This document shows, piece after piece, positions 37,465 to 45,498 of a stretch of 64,000 nucleotides of DNA; positions within the stretch are counted from its first letter, which is position 1; each line of letters starts with the position of its first letter. Source of the DNA: Saccharopolyspora sp. SCSIO 74807 (GTDB lineage Bacteria > Actinomycetota > Actinomycetes > Mycobacteriales > Pseudonocardiaceae); contig NZ_CP146100.1 in assembly GCF_037023755.1 (NCBI RefSeq), positions 3,875,501-3,939,500 of the forward strand. The letters run 5' to 3'. The position numbers were made by a program, and so were the translations under genes. The notes beneath the pieces are model-generated. The model did not search any database. It had not been told where the DNA came from and saw nothing but the letters and a program-made list of their open reading frames with translations.

Positions 37465-38823
37465 ATGCAGCGGCGGATCTTCGGCATCGAAACCGAGTTC
37501 GGGGTCACCTGCACCTTCCACGGGCAGCGGCGGCTCTCCCCGGACGAGGTGGCCAGGTACCTGTTCCGGCGGGTCGTGTCGTGGGGACGTTCCTCGAACG
37601 TCTTCCTGCGCAACGGGGCGCGCCTCTACCTCGACGTCGGCTCGCACCCCGAGTTCGCCACCGCCGAGTGCGACGACCTGACGCAACTGGTCACGCACGA
37701 CAAGGCCGGTGAGCGGATCCTCGAGGACCTGCTGGTGGACGCCGAGCGGCGGCTCGCCGACGAGGGCATCGGCGGCGACATCTTCCTGTTCAAGAACAAC
37801 ACCGACTCGGCCGGCAACTCCTACGGCTGCCACGAGAACTACCTGGTGGGCCGCTCCGGCGAGTTCTCCCGGATCGCGGACGTGCTGCTGCCGTTCCTGG
37901 TGACCCGCCAGCTGATCTGCGGTGCGGGCAAGGTGCTGCAGACCCCGCGCGGTGCGGTGTACTGCCTGTCCCAGCGCGCCGAGCACATCTGGGAGGGCGT
38001 CTCCAGCGCCACCACCCGCTCGCGGCCGATCATCAACACCCGCGACGAGCCGCACGCCGACGCCGAGCGCTACCGCAGGCTGCACGTGATCGTCGGCGAC
38101 TCGAACATGTCCGAGGTCACCACGCTGCTGAAGGTGGGCACCGCGCACCTGGTGCTGGAGATGATCGAGAGCGGCGTGCAGTTCCGGGACTTCGCCCTGG
38201 ACAACCCGATCCGGGCGATCCGCGAGATCAGCCACGACATGACCGGGCGCCGCACGGTCCGGCTGGCGGGCGGCCGGGAGGCGTCCGCGCTGGACATCCA
38301 GCGCGAGTACCACGCGAAGGCGGTCGAGCACGTGGCCCGGCGCGGCTCGGATCCGATGACGGACCGGCTGGTCGACCTGTGGGGCCGGGCGCTGGACGCG
38401 GTGGAGACGCAGGACTACTCGGGCATCGACCGCGAAGTGGACTGGGCGATCAAGCACCGGCTGCTGGAGCGCTACCGCACCAAGCACGGGCTCGAGCTGT
38501 CCAGCCCGCGGATCGCCCAGCTCGACCTCGCATACCACGACATCCGGCGCGGGCGCGGGCTGTTCGACATGTTGCAGCACAAGGACCTGGTGGATCGCGC
38601 GACCGACGACGGCGAGATCGAGGCCGCCAAGGACACGCCGCCGCAGAGCACCCGGGCGAAGCTGCGCGGGGATTTCATCGCCGCTGCGCAGGCCGCCGGG
38701 CGGGACTTCACGGTGGACTGGGTGCACCTCAAGCTCAACGACCAGGCACAGCGCACGGTGCTGTGCAAGGACCCGTTCCGGGCGATCGACGAGCGGGTGG
38801 AGCGGCTGATCGGCTCGTTGTAG
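37465..38823 (+). CDS. pafA: Pup ligase
   Basis: PafA attaches the C-terminal Glu of Pup to substrate lysines, using ATP to form a glutamyl phosphate. The 452-residue protein has [18 protein letters not shown] (metal-binding Glu pair), [16 protein letters not shown] (catalytic Asp), [19 protein letters not shown] and the C-terminal Pup-contact domain [20 protein letters not shown]. It lacks the Dop loop. It is divergent from the PAP2 fusion with overlapping promoter elements, and lies downstream of prcBA as in other actinobacteria. Confidence 0.97.
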   Translation: MQRRIFGIETEFGVTCTFHGQRRLSPDEVARYLFRRVVSWGRSSNVFLRNGARLYLDVGSHPEFATAECDDLTQLVTHDKAGERILEDLLVDAERRLADEGIGGDIFLFKNNTDSAGNSYGCHENYLVGRSGEFSRIADVLLPFLVTRQLICGAGKVLQTPRGAVYCLSQRAEHIWEGVSSATTRSRPIINTRDEPHADAERYRRLHVIVGDSNMSEVTTLLKVGTAHLVLEMIESGVQFRDFALDNPIRAIREISHDMTGRRTVRLAGGREASALDIQREYHAKAVEHVARRGSDPMTDRLVDLWGRALDAVETQDYSGIDREVDWAIKHRLLERYRTKHGLELSSPRIAQLDLAYHDIRRGRGLFDMLQHKDLVDRATDDGEIEAAKDTPPQSTRAKLRGDFIAAAQAAGRDFTVDWVHLKLNDQAQRTVLCKDPFRAIDERVERLIGSL

Positions 38824-38896
38824 CCGGGCCGGTCCGGTGCCGGCTGAGCACCGGTCGCGGACACGATCCGGTGAAGCGGACCGGAAATGCCGATGT

Positions 38897-38912
38897 TCGA
38901 ACGCGAGTTCGC
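38897..38912. promoter_or_regulatory. LexA SOS box
   Basis: TCGAAC-gcga-GTTCGC matches the actinobacterial SOS box TCGAAC-N4-GTTCGA at 11 of 12 fixed positions. A -10-like TAGACT (38914-38919) follows directly, so LexA bound here would cover the promoter of the short frame at 38952. Confidence 0.7.
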
Positions 38913-38951
38913 ATAGACTGGCGATAGTCAGTTCGAGCAGAGGAGTCCACC

Positions 38952-39071
38952 ATGGTCGTCAGCCCGGAGTTCACCGCTCGGTCGCGTGTGCCGGTGCGTG
39001 GCCCTCCACTCGCCGCGGGCTGGTCCGCGGTTCGGTTCAGCGCAGGGGATGCTGGCCGGTCGGCCGGATGA
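38952..39071 (+). pseudogene. 39-codon frame behind an SOS promoter; small gene or remnant start of a lost DNA-damage gene
   Basis: ATG at 38952 has AGAGGAG 6 bases upstream and an SOS box plus -10 upstream of that, so initiation signals are very good. The frame encodes only 39 residues (MVVSPEFTARSRVPVRG...) and its 3' end overlaps the convergent SDR gene by 35 bases. In mycobacteria such SOS boxes precede DUF222/13E12-type HNH endonuclease genes. This may be the stranded 5' end of one, or a genuine small damage-induced peptide. I recognise no protein family. Confidence 0.4.
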
Positions 39072-39741
39072 GGATCTCGTTGACGTCGACGGTCTCCGGC
39101 TGGTCGAGGGCGTAGAGCGCGGCTCGGGCGATGTCCGCGGCCTGCAGCTTGGGGCGGTCGGCTTGCTCCGGGGTGTTCATCCCGGTCTCCACCAGGCCCG
39201 GTTGCAGCAGGGTGACGCGGACTCCGGTGCCGACGCACTCGGCTCGGATGTTCTGCGCCATCCCGGTCACCGCCCATTTGGTCGCCGAGTAGAGGTTGCC
39301 CGGCCGGATGCCGCGTCCGGCCACCGAACCGGTGAGCAGCAGGTGCCCGCCGCTGCGGACGAGGGCGGGCAGCGCGGCACGGGCGGTGATGGCGGTGCCG
39401 TGGACGTTGATCAGCGTCATCTCCCGCCACTGTTCGGGATCGGCTCCCTCGGAGCCGAGGAAGGAGGTGGGCACGCTGCTGCCTGCGTTGGCGAGCACGG
39501 CGTCGAGGTGGCCGAAGTGCTCTTCCGCGCGCTGCACGGCCGCTTGGACTTCGGGCCACTCCGTGACGTCGCACGGCAGCGCGAGCGCATTGCCCATGCC
39601 GATTTCCTGCGCGAGTTCCGTAAGCGACTCGGCGGAGCGGGCGAGCAGCGCCAGCCGGTAGCCGGCGCGCGCGGCGGCTCGCGCGGTCGCGGCACCGATG
39701 CCGCGGGACGCCCCGGTGATCAACAGGACTGGTGCGGTCAT
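39037..39741 (-). CDS. Short-chain dehydrogenase/reductase
   Basis: The 234-residue classical SDR has cofactor motif LLITGASRGIGAATARAAAR, NAG in VLANAGSSVP, catalytic Ser in LLTGSVAGRG and the Tyr-Lys pair in NLYSATKWAVTGMAQ. The basic residues after the first strand (ALLARSAES) favour NADP. The substrate is unknown. It interrupts the pafA to pafBC order seen elsewhere. The ATG at 39741 is 6 bases after TAGGGT on its strand. Confidence 0.93.
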   Translation of the reverse strand: MTAPVLLITGASRGIGAATARAAARAGYRLALLARSAESLTELAQEIGMGNALALPCDVTEWPEVQAAVQRAEEHFGHLDAVLANAGSSVPTSFLGSEGADPEQWREMTLINVHGTAITARAALPALVRSGGHLLLTGSVAGRGIRPGNLYSATKWAVTGMAQNIRAECVGTGVRVTLLQPGLVETGMNTPEQADRPKLQAADIARAALYALDQPETVDVNEILIRPTGQHPLR

Positions 39742-39747
39742 GTGCGC

Positions 39748-39753
39748 ACCCTA
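39748..39753 (-). promoter_or_regulatory. -10-like hexamer of the SDR gene
   Basis: TAGGGT on the minus strand ends 6 bases before the ATG at 39741. Confidence 0.45.
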
Positions 39754-39959
39754 TTCGTCGGTCGGCGCCGACGAGCGACTTCGTCGTTGCCGGAATTTCA
39801 GAGAGGAGTGAAATTATTCGCCGTTTCAGCCACTGTGGAGGCGGGCGGCCGTGGAAAGGTGGCGATGGCTGTTCGTGCCTGCTTGGGGGGCCGAGGCGGT
39901 GCGAGGCGGCGGCGCTTTTCGCGGTCGTGCCCGAAAGGTCTGATCAACTGCGATGGAGC

Positions 39960-39965
39960 TAGGGT
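39960..39965 (+). promoter_or_regulatory. -10-like hexamer of pafB
   Basis: TAGGGT ends 6 bases before the GTG at 39972; no Shine-Dalgarno is present, so a leaderless pafB mRNA is likely. Confidence 0.5.
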
Positions 39966-39971
39966 TTCAAG

Positions 39972-40964
39972 GTGGCCACTGCGCGTGCTGAACGCTTGGT
40001 GAACCTGGTGCTGTGCCTGTTGTCCACCCGCCAGTACCTCACGGCGGAGGGCATCCGGAGGATCGTCCCGGGCTACGCCGATGCACCCACCGACGAGGCG
40101 TTCTACCGGACCTTCGAGCGGGACAAGTCCGAGCTGCGGGACCTGGGGGTGCCGCTGGAGATCGGGCGGAACTCGGCGTTCGACTCGGTCGACGGCTACC
40201 GCATCGCCCGGCGCGACTACGAACTCGCCGACATCGGACTGGAACCGGACGAGGCGGCGGCGGTGGCGCTCGCGCTGCGGCTGTGGGACTCGCCGGAGCT
40301 CACCGGCGCCGCACGCGGAGCGCTGCTGAAGCTGCGGGCCGCCGGGGTCGAGGTCGACGAGCGGGCGTCCGGGGCGATTGAGCCGCGGGTACGTACCAGC
40401 GAGCCTGCTTTCCCGGCATTGCTGGCGGCGGTGCAGTCCGGCCGGGTGGTCTCGTTCGACTACCGGCGCCCGAACGATCCGCAGCCGCGCACGCGCACGG
40501 TGCAGCCGTGGGGCGTGGTCTCCTGGCGCGGACGCTGGTACCTGGTCGGGCACGACCAGGACCGGGAAGCGACGCGGTGCTTCCGGCTGTCCCGGATCAC
40601 CGACCGGCCGGAGGCTTCCGGCCGAGCCGGGGCCGTCTCCCGGCCGGAAGACGTGGACCTGCTCAAGCTCGTCGCAGGCGTTGACCGGGATCCGCCGCCC
40701 GCCACCTCCGCCCGGCTGTGGGTGGAGCAGGGCCGCGCGCAGGGGCTGCGTCGGCGCGCGAGCGTCGTCGGGCAGCAGCGGCTCGACGGGGTCGACGGAG
40801 ACGTGCTGGAGATCGAGCTGTTCTACCCGGACTCGGCGGCGTCCTGGATCGCCGGGTACGGGCCGGACGTGGTCGTGCTGGAGCCGGACGTGCTGCGCAA
40901 GTCGGTGCACGAAGCGCATCTGGGGACCGTGGCCGCCTTCAGCGGTGCGGAGGTGGACGGATGA
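39972..40964 (+). CDS. pafB: WYL-domain transcriptional regulator PafB
   Basis: PafB and PafC form the LexA-independent activator of the mycobacterial DNA-damage response. The 330-residue protein has an N-terminal winged helix (RLVNLVLCLLSTRQYLTAEG), a middle region and a WYL domain with SFDYRRPND and SWRGRWYLVGHDQDR, then a C-terminal WCX-type extension (LWVEQGRAQGLRRRA). Its stop overlaps the pafC start (ATGA). The GTG is fixed by the -10 spacing. Confidence 0.95.
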   Translation: MATARAERLVNLVLCLLSTRQYLTAEGIRRIVPGYADAPTDEAFYRTFERDKSELRDLGVPLEIGRNSAFDSVDGYRIARRDYELADIGLEPDEAAAVALALRLWDSPELTGAARGALLKLRAAGVEVDERASGAIEPRVRTSEPAFPALLAAVQSGRVVSFDYRRPNDPQPRTRTVQPWGVVSWRGRWYLVGHDQDREATRCFRLSRITDRPEASGRAGAVSRPEDVDLLKLVAGVDRDPPPATSARLWVEQGRAQGLRRRASVVGQQRLDGVDGDVLEIELFYPDSAASWIAGYGPDVVVLEPDVLRKSVHEAHLGTVAAFSGAEVDG

Positions 40965-41935
40965 GTGCGAGCGCCACGGAACGGCTGCCGCGGCTGCTGG
41001 CGCTGGTGCCGTACCTGCTGAGCAGGCCGGGGATTCCGGTGGCCGACGCGGCCGCGGACTTCGGAGTGGGCGAGCAGCAGCTGCGGCGCGACCTGGAGCT
41101 GCTGTGGATGTGCGGGCTGCCCGGTTACGGGCCGGGCGACCTGATCGACCTCTCCTTCGAGGGGGAGACGATCACGGTCACCTACGACGCCGGTATGCGG
41201 CGGCCGCTGCAGCTGACCTCTTCGGAGGCGACCGTGCTGCTGGTGGCCCTGCGGGCGCTGGCGGACACGCCGGGCATCGCCGACACCGAAGTCGTCCAGC
41301 GCGCGCTGTCGAAGGTGGAGGACGCCGTCGGGCAGGCGCAGCCACCGGGCGTCGTCGTGGGGCTGGCGAGCCGGGAGGGCCCGATGGCCCCCGGCGTGCA
41401 GGAGGCGGTGCAACGGGCGGCGACGCAGGGCCGCGCGCTCTGGATGCGGTACTACACGGCTTCGCGGGACGAGATCAGCGAGCGGACCGTGGACCCGATG
41501 CGGCTGGTGCTGGTCGACGGGCGCAGCTACCTGGAAGCGTGGTGCCGCTCGGCGGGTGCGGTGCGCCGGTTCCGGCTGGACCGGATCGACGCTGTCGAAG
41601 AGCTCGCCGAAGCGGCGCGGCCACCCGCGGAGGCGGAGCAGACCGACCTGTCCGAGGGGTTGTTCCGGCCGATGCCGGACCAGCCCAGCGCGGTGCTCGA
41701 GCTCGATCCGGAGGCGCGCTGGATCAGCGAGTACTACCCGGTCGACGAGCTCAGCGAGTCGCCGCAGGGCCGCATCCGGGTGCGGATGCGCTACTCGGAC
41801 CGGTCCTGGATGGTGCGGCTGGTGCTCGGGCTGGGCGGCAGGGGCCGGGTGGTCGAGCCGCGCGAGCTGTCCGAGGAAATCCGGCAACGTTGCGAAGCAG
41901 CGTTGGCGCGGGCACGTCACCTACCGGCGGACTGA
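40961..41935 (+). CDS. pafC: WYL-domain transcriptional regulator PafC
   Basis: The 324-residue partner of PafB has the same order: winged helix (RLLALVPYLLSRPGIPVADA), WYL domain (WMRYYTASRDEISERTVDP and YLEAWCRSAGAVRRFRLDRI) and WCX extension (AVLELDPEARWISEYYPVDE). The WYL core is degenerate, as usual for PafC. The ATG at 40961 sits in the ATGA overlap with pafB, so the two subunits are translationally coupled. Confidence 0.95.
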   Translation: MSASATERLPRLLALVPYLLSRPGIPVADAAADFGVGEQQLRRDLELLWMCGLPGYGPGDLIDLSFEGETITVTYDAGMRRPLQLTSSEATVLLVALRALADTPGIADTEVVQRALSKVEDAVGQAQPPGVVVGLASREGPMAPGVQEAVQRAATQGRALWMRYYTASRDEISERTVDPMRLVLVDGRSYLEAWCRSAGAVRRFRLDRIDAVEELAEAARPPAEAEQTDLSEGLFRPMPDQPSAVLELDPEARWISEYYPVDELSESPQGRIRVRMRYSDRSWMVRLVLGLGGRGRVVEPRELSEEIRQRCEAALARARHLPAD

Positions 41936-41941
41936 ACGCGC

Positions 41942-41947
41942 TACGGT
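41942..41947 (+). promoter_or_regulatory. -10-like hexamer of the small membrane protein gene
   Basis: TACGGT ends 6 bases before the GTG at 41954, immediately after the pafC stop. Confidence 0.45.
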
Positions 41948-41953
41948 GATCGT

Positions 41954-42160
41954 GTGCCATATATCTGGAGCCTCGTGCTGCTGGTGCTGGGAGTCGTACT
42001 CCTGCTCGCTTTCCTGATCCGGTTGTTCGGCGCGTTGCGCCGGGCGCGTGCGGTGCAACGCCGCGTCGTCTCCGACCTGGCGGATCGGACCGGAATGCTG
42101 AAAGCACGAGCCGCGGGACTCCGGGTGGCCGTATCCGAACGCCGGAACGGAGCCGCTTGA
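41954..42160 (+). CDS. Small single-pass membrane protein between pafC and tatA
   Basis: The 68-residue protein has one N-terminal transmembrane helix (IWSLVLLVLGVVLLLAFLIRLF) followed by a basic amphipathic region (RRARAVQRRVVSDLAD). Small proteins of this type recur between pafC and tatA in actinobacteria, but I know of no function. The GTG start is set by the upstream -10 hexamer, suggesting a separate leaderless transcript. tatA begins 71 bases downstream. Confidence 0.75.
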   Translation: MPYIWSLVLLVLGVVLLLAFLIRLFGALRRARAVQRRVVSDLADRTGMLKARAAGLRVAVSERRNGAA

Positions 42161-42231
42161 CGGCCCTATGATCGCTTGTCCTGCCCGCGTACCATTGCGC
42201 TGGCAGGAAGCCCCAAGGAAGGTGTGCACTG

Positions 42232-42501
42232 ATGGGTATTCCAGGTGGGTGGGAACTCGTACTCATCGTGGGTGTGTTGGTGTTGCTGTTCGGTGCCACC
42301 AAACTGCCGCAGATGGCCCGGTCGCTCGGTCAGTCCGCGCGCGTGTTCAAGGCCGAGGCCCGCGGCATGAAGCAGGACGAGGAAGCGGCCAAGAAGGACG
42401 GTTCCAAGGAAGAGCCGCAGCAGCTCACCGCCGGTGAGGCCAGCGCGCCGGTGAACGCGTCCTCCCCGGAAGAGGCGCAGCGCAAAGATTCCAAGAACTG
42501 A
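42232..42501 (+). CDS. tatA: Sec-independent protein translocase TatA
   Basis: The 89-residue protein has an N-terminal transmembrane helix (GWELVLIVGVLVLLFGATKL), the Gly-Pro-like hinge replaced by LPQMARS, an amphipathic helix (LGQSARVFKAEARGMK) and a charged, disordered tail. TatA oligomers form the conduit through which folded twin-arginine substrates cross the membrane. aaggaagg lies upstream of the ATG. tatC follows after 18 bases. No tatB is present here, as in many actinobacteria. Confidence 0.95.
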   Translation: MGIPGGWELVLIVGVLVLLFGATKLPQMARSLGQSARVFKAEARGMKQDEEAAKKDGSKEEPQQLTAGEASAPVNASSPEEAQRKDSKN

Positions 42502-42519
42502 TCGGGGACGGAACGCGCA

Positions 42520-43491
42520 GTGAGTGCAAACCCGTTGCGCCGTCTGAACCCGTGGCGCGGTGACCGCCGTCGGTGGGGGCGCAGGCACAACCCCGACGGC
42601 ACCATGACCCTCGTCGACCACCTCTACGAGCTGCGCTACCGCCTCGGCTGGGCGGCTTTCGGGCTCGTGCTCGGCGGGATCCTCGGGTTCATCTGGTTCT
42701 CGAACTCGTTGTTCGGGCTGCCCACGCTCGGTGATCTGCTCATCGGCCCGTACTGCCAGCTGCCGGAGACCGTGCGGTTCAGCCCGGGCGGCGGCTGCCG
42801 GCTGCTGCAGACGGAGGCCTTCGAGGTCTTCATGCTGCGGCTGAAGGTCGGTATCGCGGTCGGTGCCGTGCTGACCAGTCCGCTGTGGCTGTACCAGCTG
42901 TGGGCGTTCATCACGCCCGGCCTGTACTCCAAGGAGCGCAAGTACGCCCGCACGTTCGTGAGCCTGGCGACCCTGCTGTTCGTCGCCGGTGCGGTGCTGG
43001 CCTACTACGTCGTCCCCGAGGGGCTCGGTTTCATGACGAGCTTCGGCGGCGATTCGTTCTTCACCGCGCTGACCGGTGGCAAGTACATCAACTTCGTGCT
43101 GCTGATGGTGCTGATGTTCGGCATCAGCTTCGAGATGCCGCTGGTGCTGGTGATGCTCAACCGCGCCGGTGTGGTCAGCTACGCCAAGCTCAAGAGCTGG
43201 TGGCGCGGCATCGTGTTCGGGTTGTTCGTGCTGGCGGCGATCGCCACCCCGGGCCAGGACCCGTTCTCGATGCTGGTGCTGGCGGCGTGCCTGGTGTTGT
43301 TGTTCGTCATCGCGCTGGTGATCTGCCGCGCTCAGGACCGCGCCAAGGCCAAGAAGCTCGACGAGCAGGGCTTGCAGGGCGTGGGGCTGGACGAGGCGTC
43401 GAACATCGACCACCGGCCGTCGTCGCTGGATTCCGAGCAGGACGCGACCGCGGCGAGTGCCAAGGCGCGCAGCCAGGACGACGCCACCTGA
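42520..43491 (+). CDS. tatC: Sec-independent protein translocase TatC
   Basis: The 323-residue, six-helix membrane protein recognises twin-arginine signals. Signatures include MTLVDHLYELRYRLGWAAFG, FEVFMLRLKVGIAVGAVLTS, LWAFITPGLYSKERKYARTF and GISFEMPLVLVMLNRAGVV. N- and C-termini are cytoplasmic; the last 60 residues are charged and low-complexity. The GTG start follows gggacgg. It ends the conserved block and is followed by a strong terminator. Confidence 0.96.
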   Translation: MSANPLRRLNPWRGDRRRWGRRHNPDGTMTLVDHLYELRYRLGWAAFGLVLGGILGFIWFSNSLFGLPTLGDLLIGPYCQLPETVRFSPGGGCRLLQTEAFEVFMLRLKVGIAVGAVLTSPLWLYQLWAFITPGLYSKERKYARTFVSLATLLFVAGAVLAYYVVPEGLGFMTSFGGDSFFTALTGGKYINFVLLMVLMFGISFEMPLVLVMLNRAGVVSYAKLKSWWRGIVFGLFVLAAIATPGQDPFSMLVLAACLVLLFVIALVICRAQDRAKAKKLDEQGLQGVGLDEASNIDHRPSSLDSEQDATAASAKARSQDDAT

Positions 43492-43516
43492 TATCTGCAT
43501 TTCCGGCTCGTTGCAG

Positions 43517-43561
43517 TCGCGCCGCCGCCTGAATTCCGATTCGGCGGCGGCGCGATTTTTT
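43517..43561 (+). terminator. Rho-independent terminator after tatC
   Basis: A 13-base-pair stem (tcgcgccgccgcc and complement) is extended by gaat/attc across a single bulged base, with a 4-base loop, then six T residues. It lies 26 bases past the tatC stop. Confidence 0.95.
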
Positions 43562-43688
43562 CGGCTTCGGCCATCGCGGATCGTTCCCAGTTTCCCGATC
43601 TTTCCGGCGCATCGATCTTTCCGGTTTTGCCGGCGGTTCCGCATTTCCCGGTCTCCGCGGTGGCGCCGCTCCGTGCCCGCGGCACGTG

Positions 43689-43716
43689 TTGACTCCAGTA
43701 TAATGATGATTATAGT
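43689..43716 (+). promoter_or_regulatory. Strong AT-rich promoter with embedded inverted repeat, upstream of the flavoprotein gene
   Basis: TTGACT (43689-43694) and TATAGT (43711-43716) are spaced by 16 bases. Between them lies the perfect inverted repeat TATAAT-gatg-ATTATA (43699-43714), overlapping the -10. Such A/T content is exceptional in this window. The repeat resembles the general shape of Fur-family (Fur/Zur) boxes, but this is not certain. Confidence 0.65.
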
Positions 43717-43754
43717 TTCGCCCGGACTGCTGCAACGGCGCGGGAGGTTCGGGG

Positions 43755-45437
43755 ATGGTGGGGCGAGCTGCTCAGGAGCCGATCATCGTGGTCGGCGCGG
43801 GGCTTTCCGGGTTGGCGACCGCGCTCGGCGCGGCCCTGCACGGCAGGCGGGTGGTGGTCTTCGAGTCGGCGGACCTGGTGGGCGGCGCTGCTGCGTACTC
43901 CGGTGGGCAGGTCTGGTGCGGGGCGAACCCGGTCGCCGCCCGGGACGGGATCGAGGACTCGAAGCAGCTCACCGAGCGCTACGTGCGCGCCATCGCGCAA
44001 GCCGATCCCGATGCGCTGGACGAGAAGGCGATGCTGCGTTGGATCAACACGGCGCCGCAGGCGATCCGGTACTGGGAGGACGTCGGTGCGATCCGGTGGA
44101 AGGTGATTCCGGGGCTGGCCGATTACCACAACGAAGCGGACGGGGCGCTGCCCGAGGGCAGGTACCTGACCAACGACCTGGTCGACGGCGCCGAACTGGG
44201 TGAGTGGCGCGAACTGATGCGCGTGAGCCCGTACTTCCCGGTCGGTACCACCTATGACGACATGCTGGCCAAAGGCAGGCGTGCGGCCTACGTCGACGAG
44301 GCCGAGCAGGAGCGGGGCACCCACGCGGGCGTGCCGGCGTTCGGGCTGGCGGACGGGACGGAACGGGCGCGGACGCACGACGGCGGTGACCCGCTGACGT
44401 TCGGCACCGGCGTGGTGGCGAGCTTCCTGGCCAGGTTGCGCGTCGAGCCCAACGTCGAAATCCGCAGGTCGACCCCGGTGACCGAGTTGCTGCGGGAGGG
44501 TTCAGCCGTCGTCGGCGTGCGCGCGGACGGGCCGGACGGACCGGTGCAGGAACGTGGTCCGGTGGTGTTGGCGACCAGCACCTACGACTGGGATCCCGAG
44601 CTCGTGCGGGAGATGGTCGGTCTGGATCCGGAGGACTTCGGCAGCGTGGCCCCGGAGAGCTTGCGCGGCGACGGGATCAAGCTGGCGCGGCAGGTCGGCG
44701 CGGACATCGCCCGCATCCCGGCGACGAGCGTGCCGATGCTGCCGGGATGGCGTTCCCAGGTCGGCACCGGCTACGGCTACGGCCCGGAGTACGCGATGCC
44801 GCATTCGATGATCGTGGACAGCGGCGGGAACCGGTTCTGCAACGACTCCTATTGGGTCGACATCGTTTCGAAGACCCTGGACCCGCAAGACCGCCATTTG
44901 CCGTTCTTCCTGGTGTGGGACGACCAGCACCGGCGCAAGTACGGCTTGGCGGCCACTCCGCCGGGCGGTACCTACCCCGAGGGCTGGGTGAGTTCGGCGC
45001 CCACGCCGCGCGCGCTGGCCGAACAGCTGGGCATCGACCCGGAGCGGTTCGCGGACACCGTGGCGCGGTTCAACGCGAACGCCGCGCGGGGCGTGGATCC
45101 TGACTTCGGCCGGGGAACGGTCACCTACGTGAACCGTTTCGCCGGCGACCCGGACCAGCGGCCGTGCCCGGTGCTCGGGGAACTCGTGGAGCCGCCGTTC
45201 CACGGGTTGCGGCTGAAGCTCGTCGGGACCGGGATCGGGTCGAGCGGGGTGCGCATCGACGGGGACGGCCACGTCCTCGCCGCCGGCGGCGAGGTGATCG
45301 ACGGTCTCCACGCGGTGGGGTCCTGCGCGGCGTTGACCACGACCGGGACCGGTTACAACAGCGGGTTCGCGTTGGGGCGAGGTGTGACGCTGGCGTATCT
45401 GGTCTCGAACGAGCTGGGCGGAGTGCCGACACCGTGA
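43755..45437 (+). CDS. FAD-dependent oxidoreductase of the 3-ketosteroid dehydrogenase/fumarate reductase family
   Basis: The 560-residue flavoprotein has an N-terminal FAD motif IIVVGAGLSGLATALGAAL followed by VVVFESADLVGGAAAYSGG, a capping domain in the middle (YFPVGTTYDDMLAKGRRA) and a C-terminal FAD region (LHAVGSCAALTTTGTGYNSG). This order fits KstD, 3-oxosteroid 1-dehydrogenases and fumarate reductase-like flavoproteins. No steroid-catabolism genes lie nearby, so the substrate is open. The ATG has gggagg about 8 bases upstream and is driven by the AT-rich promoter at 43689-43716. It is convergent with the end of the CIS operon. Confidence 0.88.
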   Translation: MVGRAAQEPIIVVGAGLSGLATALGAALHGRRVVVFESADLVGGAAAYSGGQVWCGANPVAARDGIEDSKQLTERYVRAIAQADPDALDEKAMLRWINTAPQAIRYWEDVGAIRWKVIPGLADYHNEADGALPEGRYLTNDLVDGAELGEWRELMRVSPYFPVGTTYDDMLAKGRRAAYVDEAEQERGTHAGVPAFGLADGTERARTHDGGDPLTFGTGVVASFLARLRVEPNVEIRRSTPVTELLREGSAVVGVRADGPDGPVQERGPVVLATSTYDWDPELVREMVGLDPEDFGSVAPESLRGDGIKLARQVGADIARIPATSVPMLPGWRSQVGTGYGYGPEYAMPHSMIVDSGGNRFCNDSYWVDIVSKTLDPQDRHLPFFLVWDDQHRRKYGLAATPPGGTYPEGWVSSAPTPRALAEQLGIDPERFADTVARFNANAARGVDPDFGRGTVTYVNRFAGDPDQRPCPVLGELVEPPFHGLRLKLVGTGIGSSGVRIDGDGHVLAAGGEVIDGLHAVGSCAALTTTGTGYNSGFALGRGVTLAYLVSNELGGVPTP

Positions 45438-45498
45438 CAGGGGCCGGGTGACAGGCCGCCGTAGCCGCGCAGCCCGTCAGCGGCCACGTGCCAGCGCT

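Noticed and set aside
43755-45437. Naming the flavoprotein kstD
   Set aside because: Family resemblance is clear, but no other steroid-degradation gene is present and the family also includes fumarate reductases and other dehydrogenases.
45438-45498. Terminator between the convergent flavoprotein and CisA-like genes
   Set aside because: Only a weak ggccgc/gcggcc pairing and a short direct repeat (gtgacagg) are visible, with no stable hairpin or T-tract.
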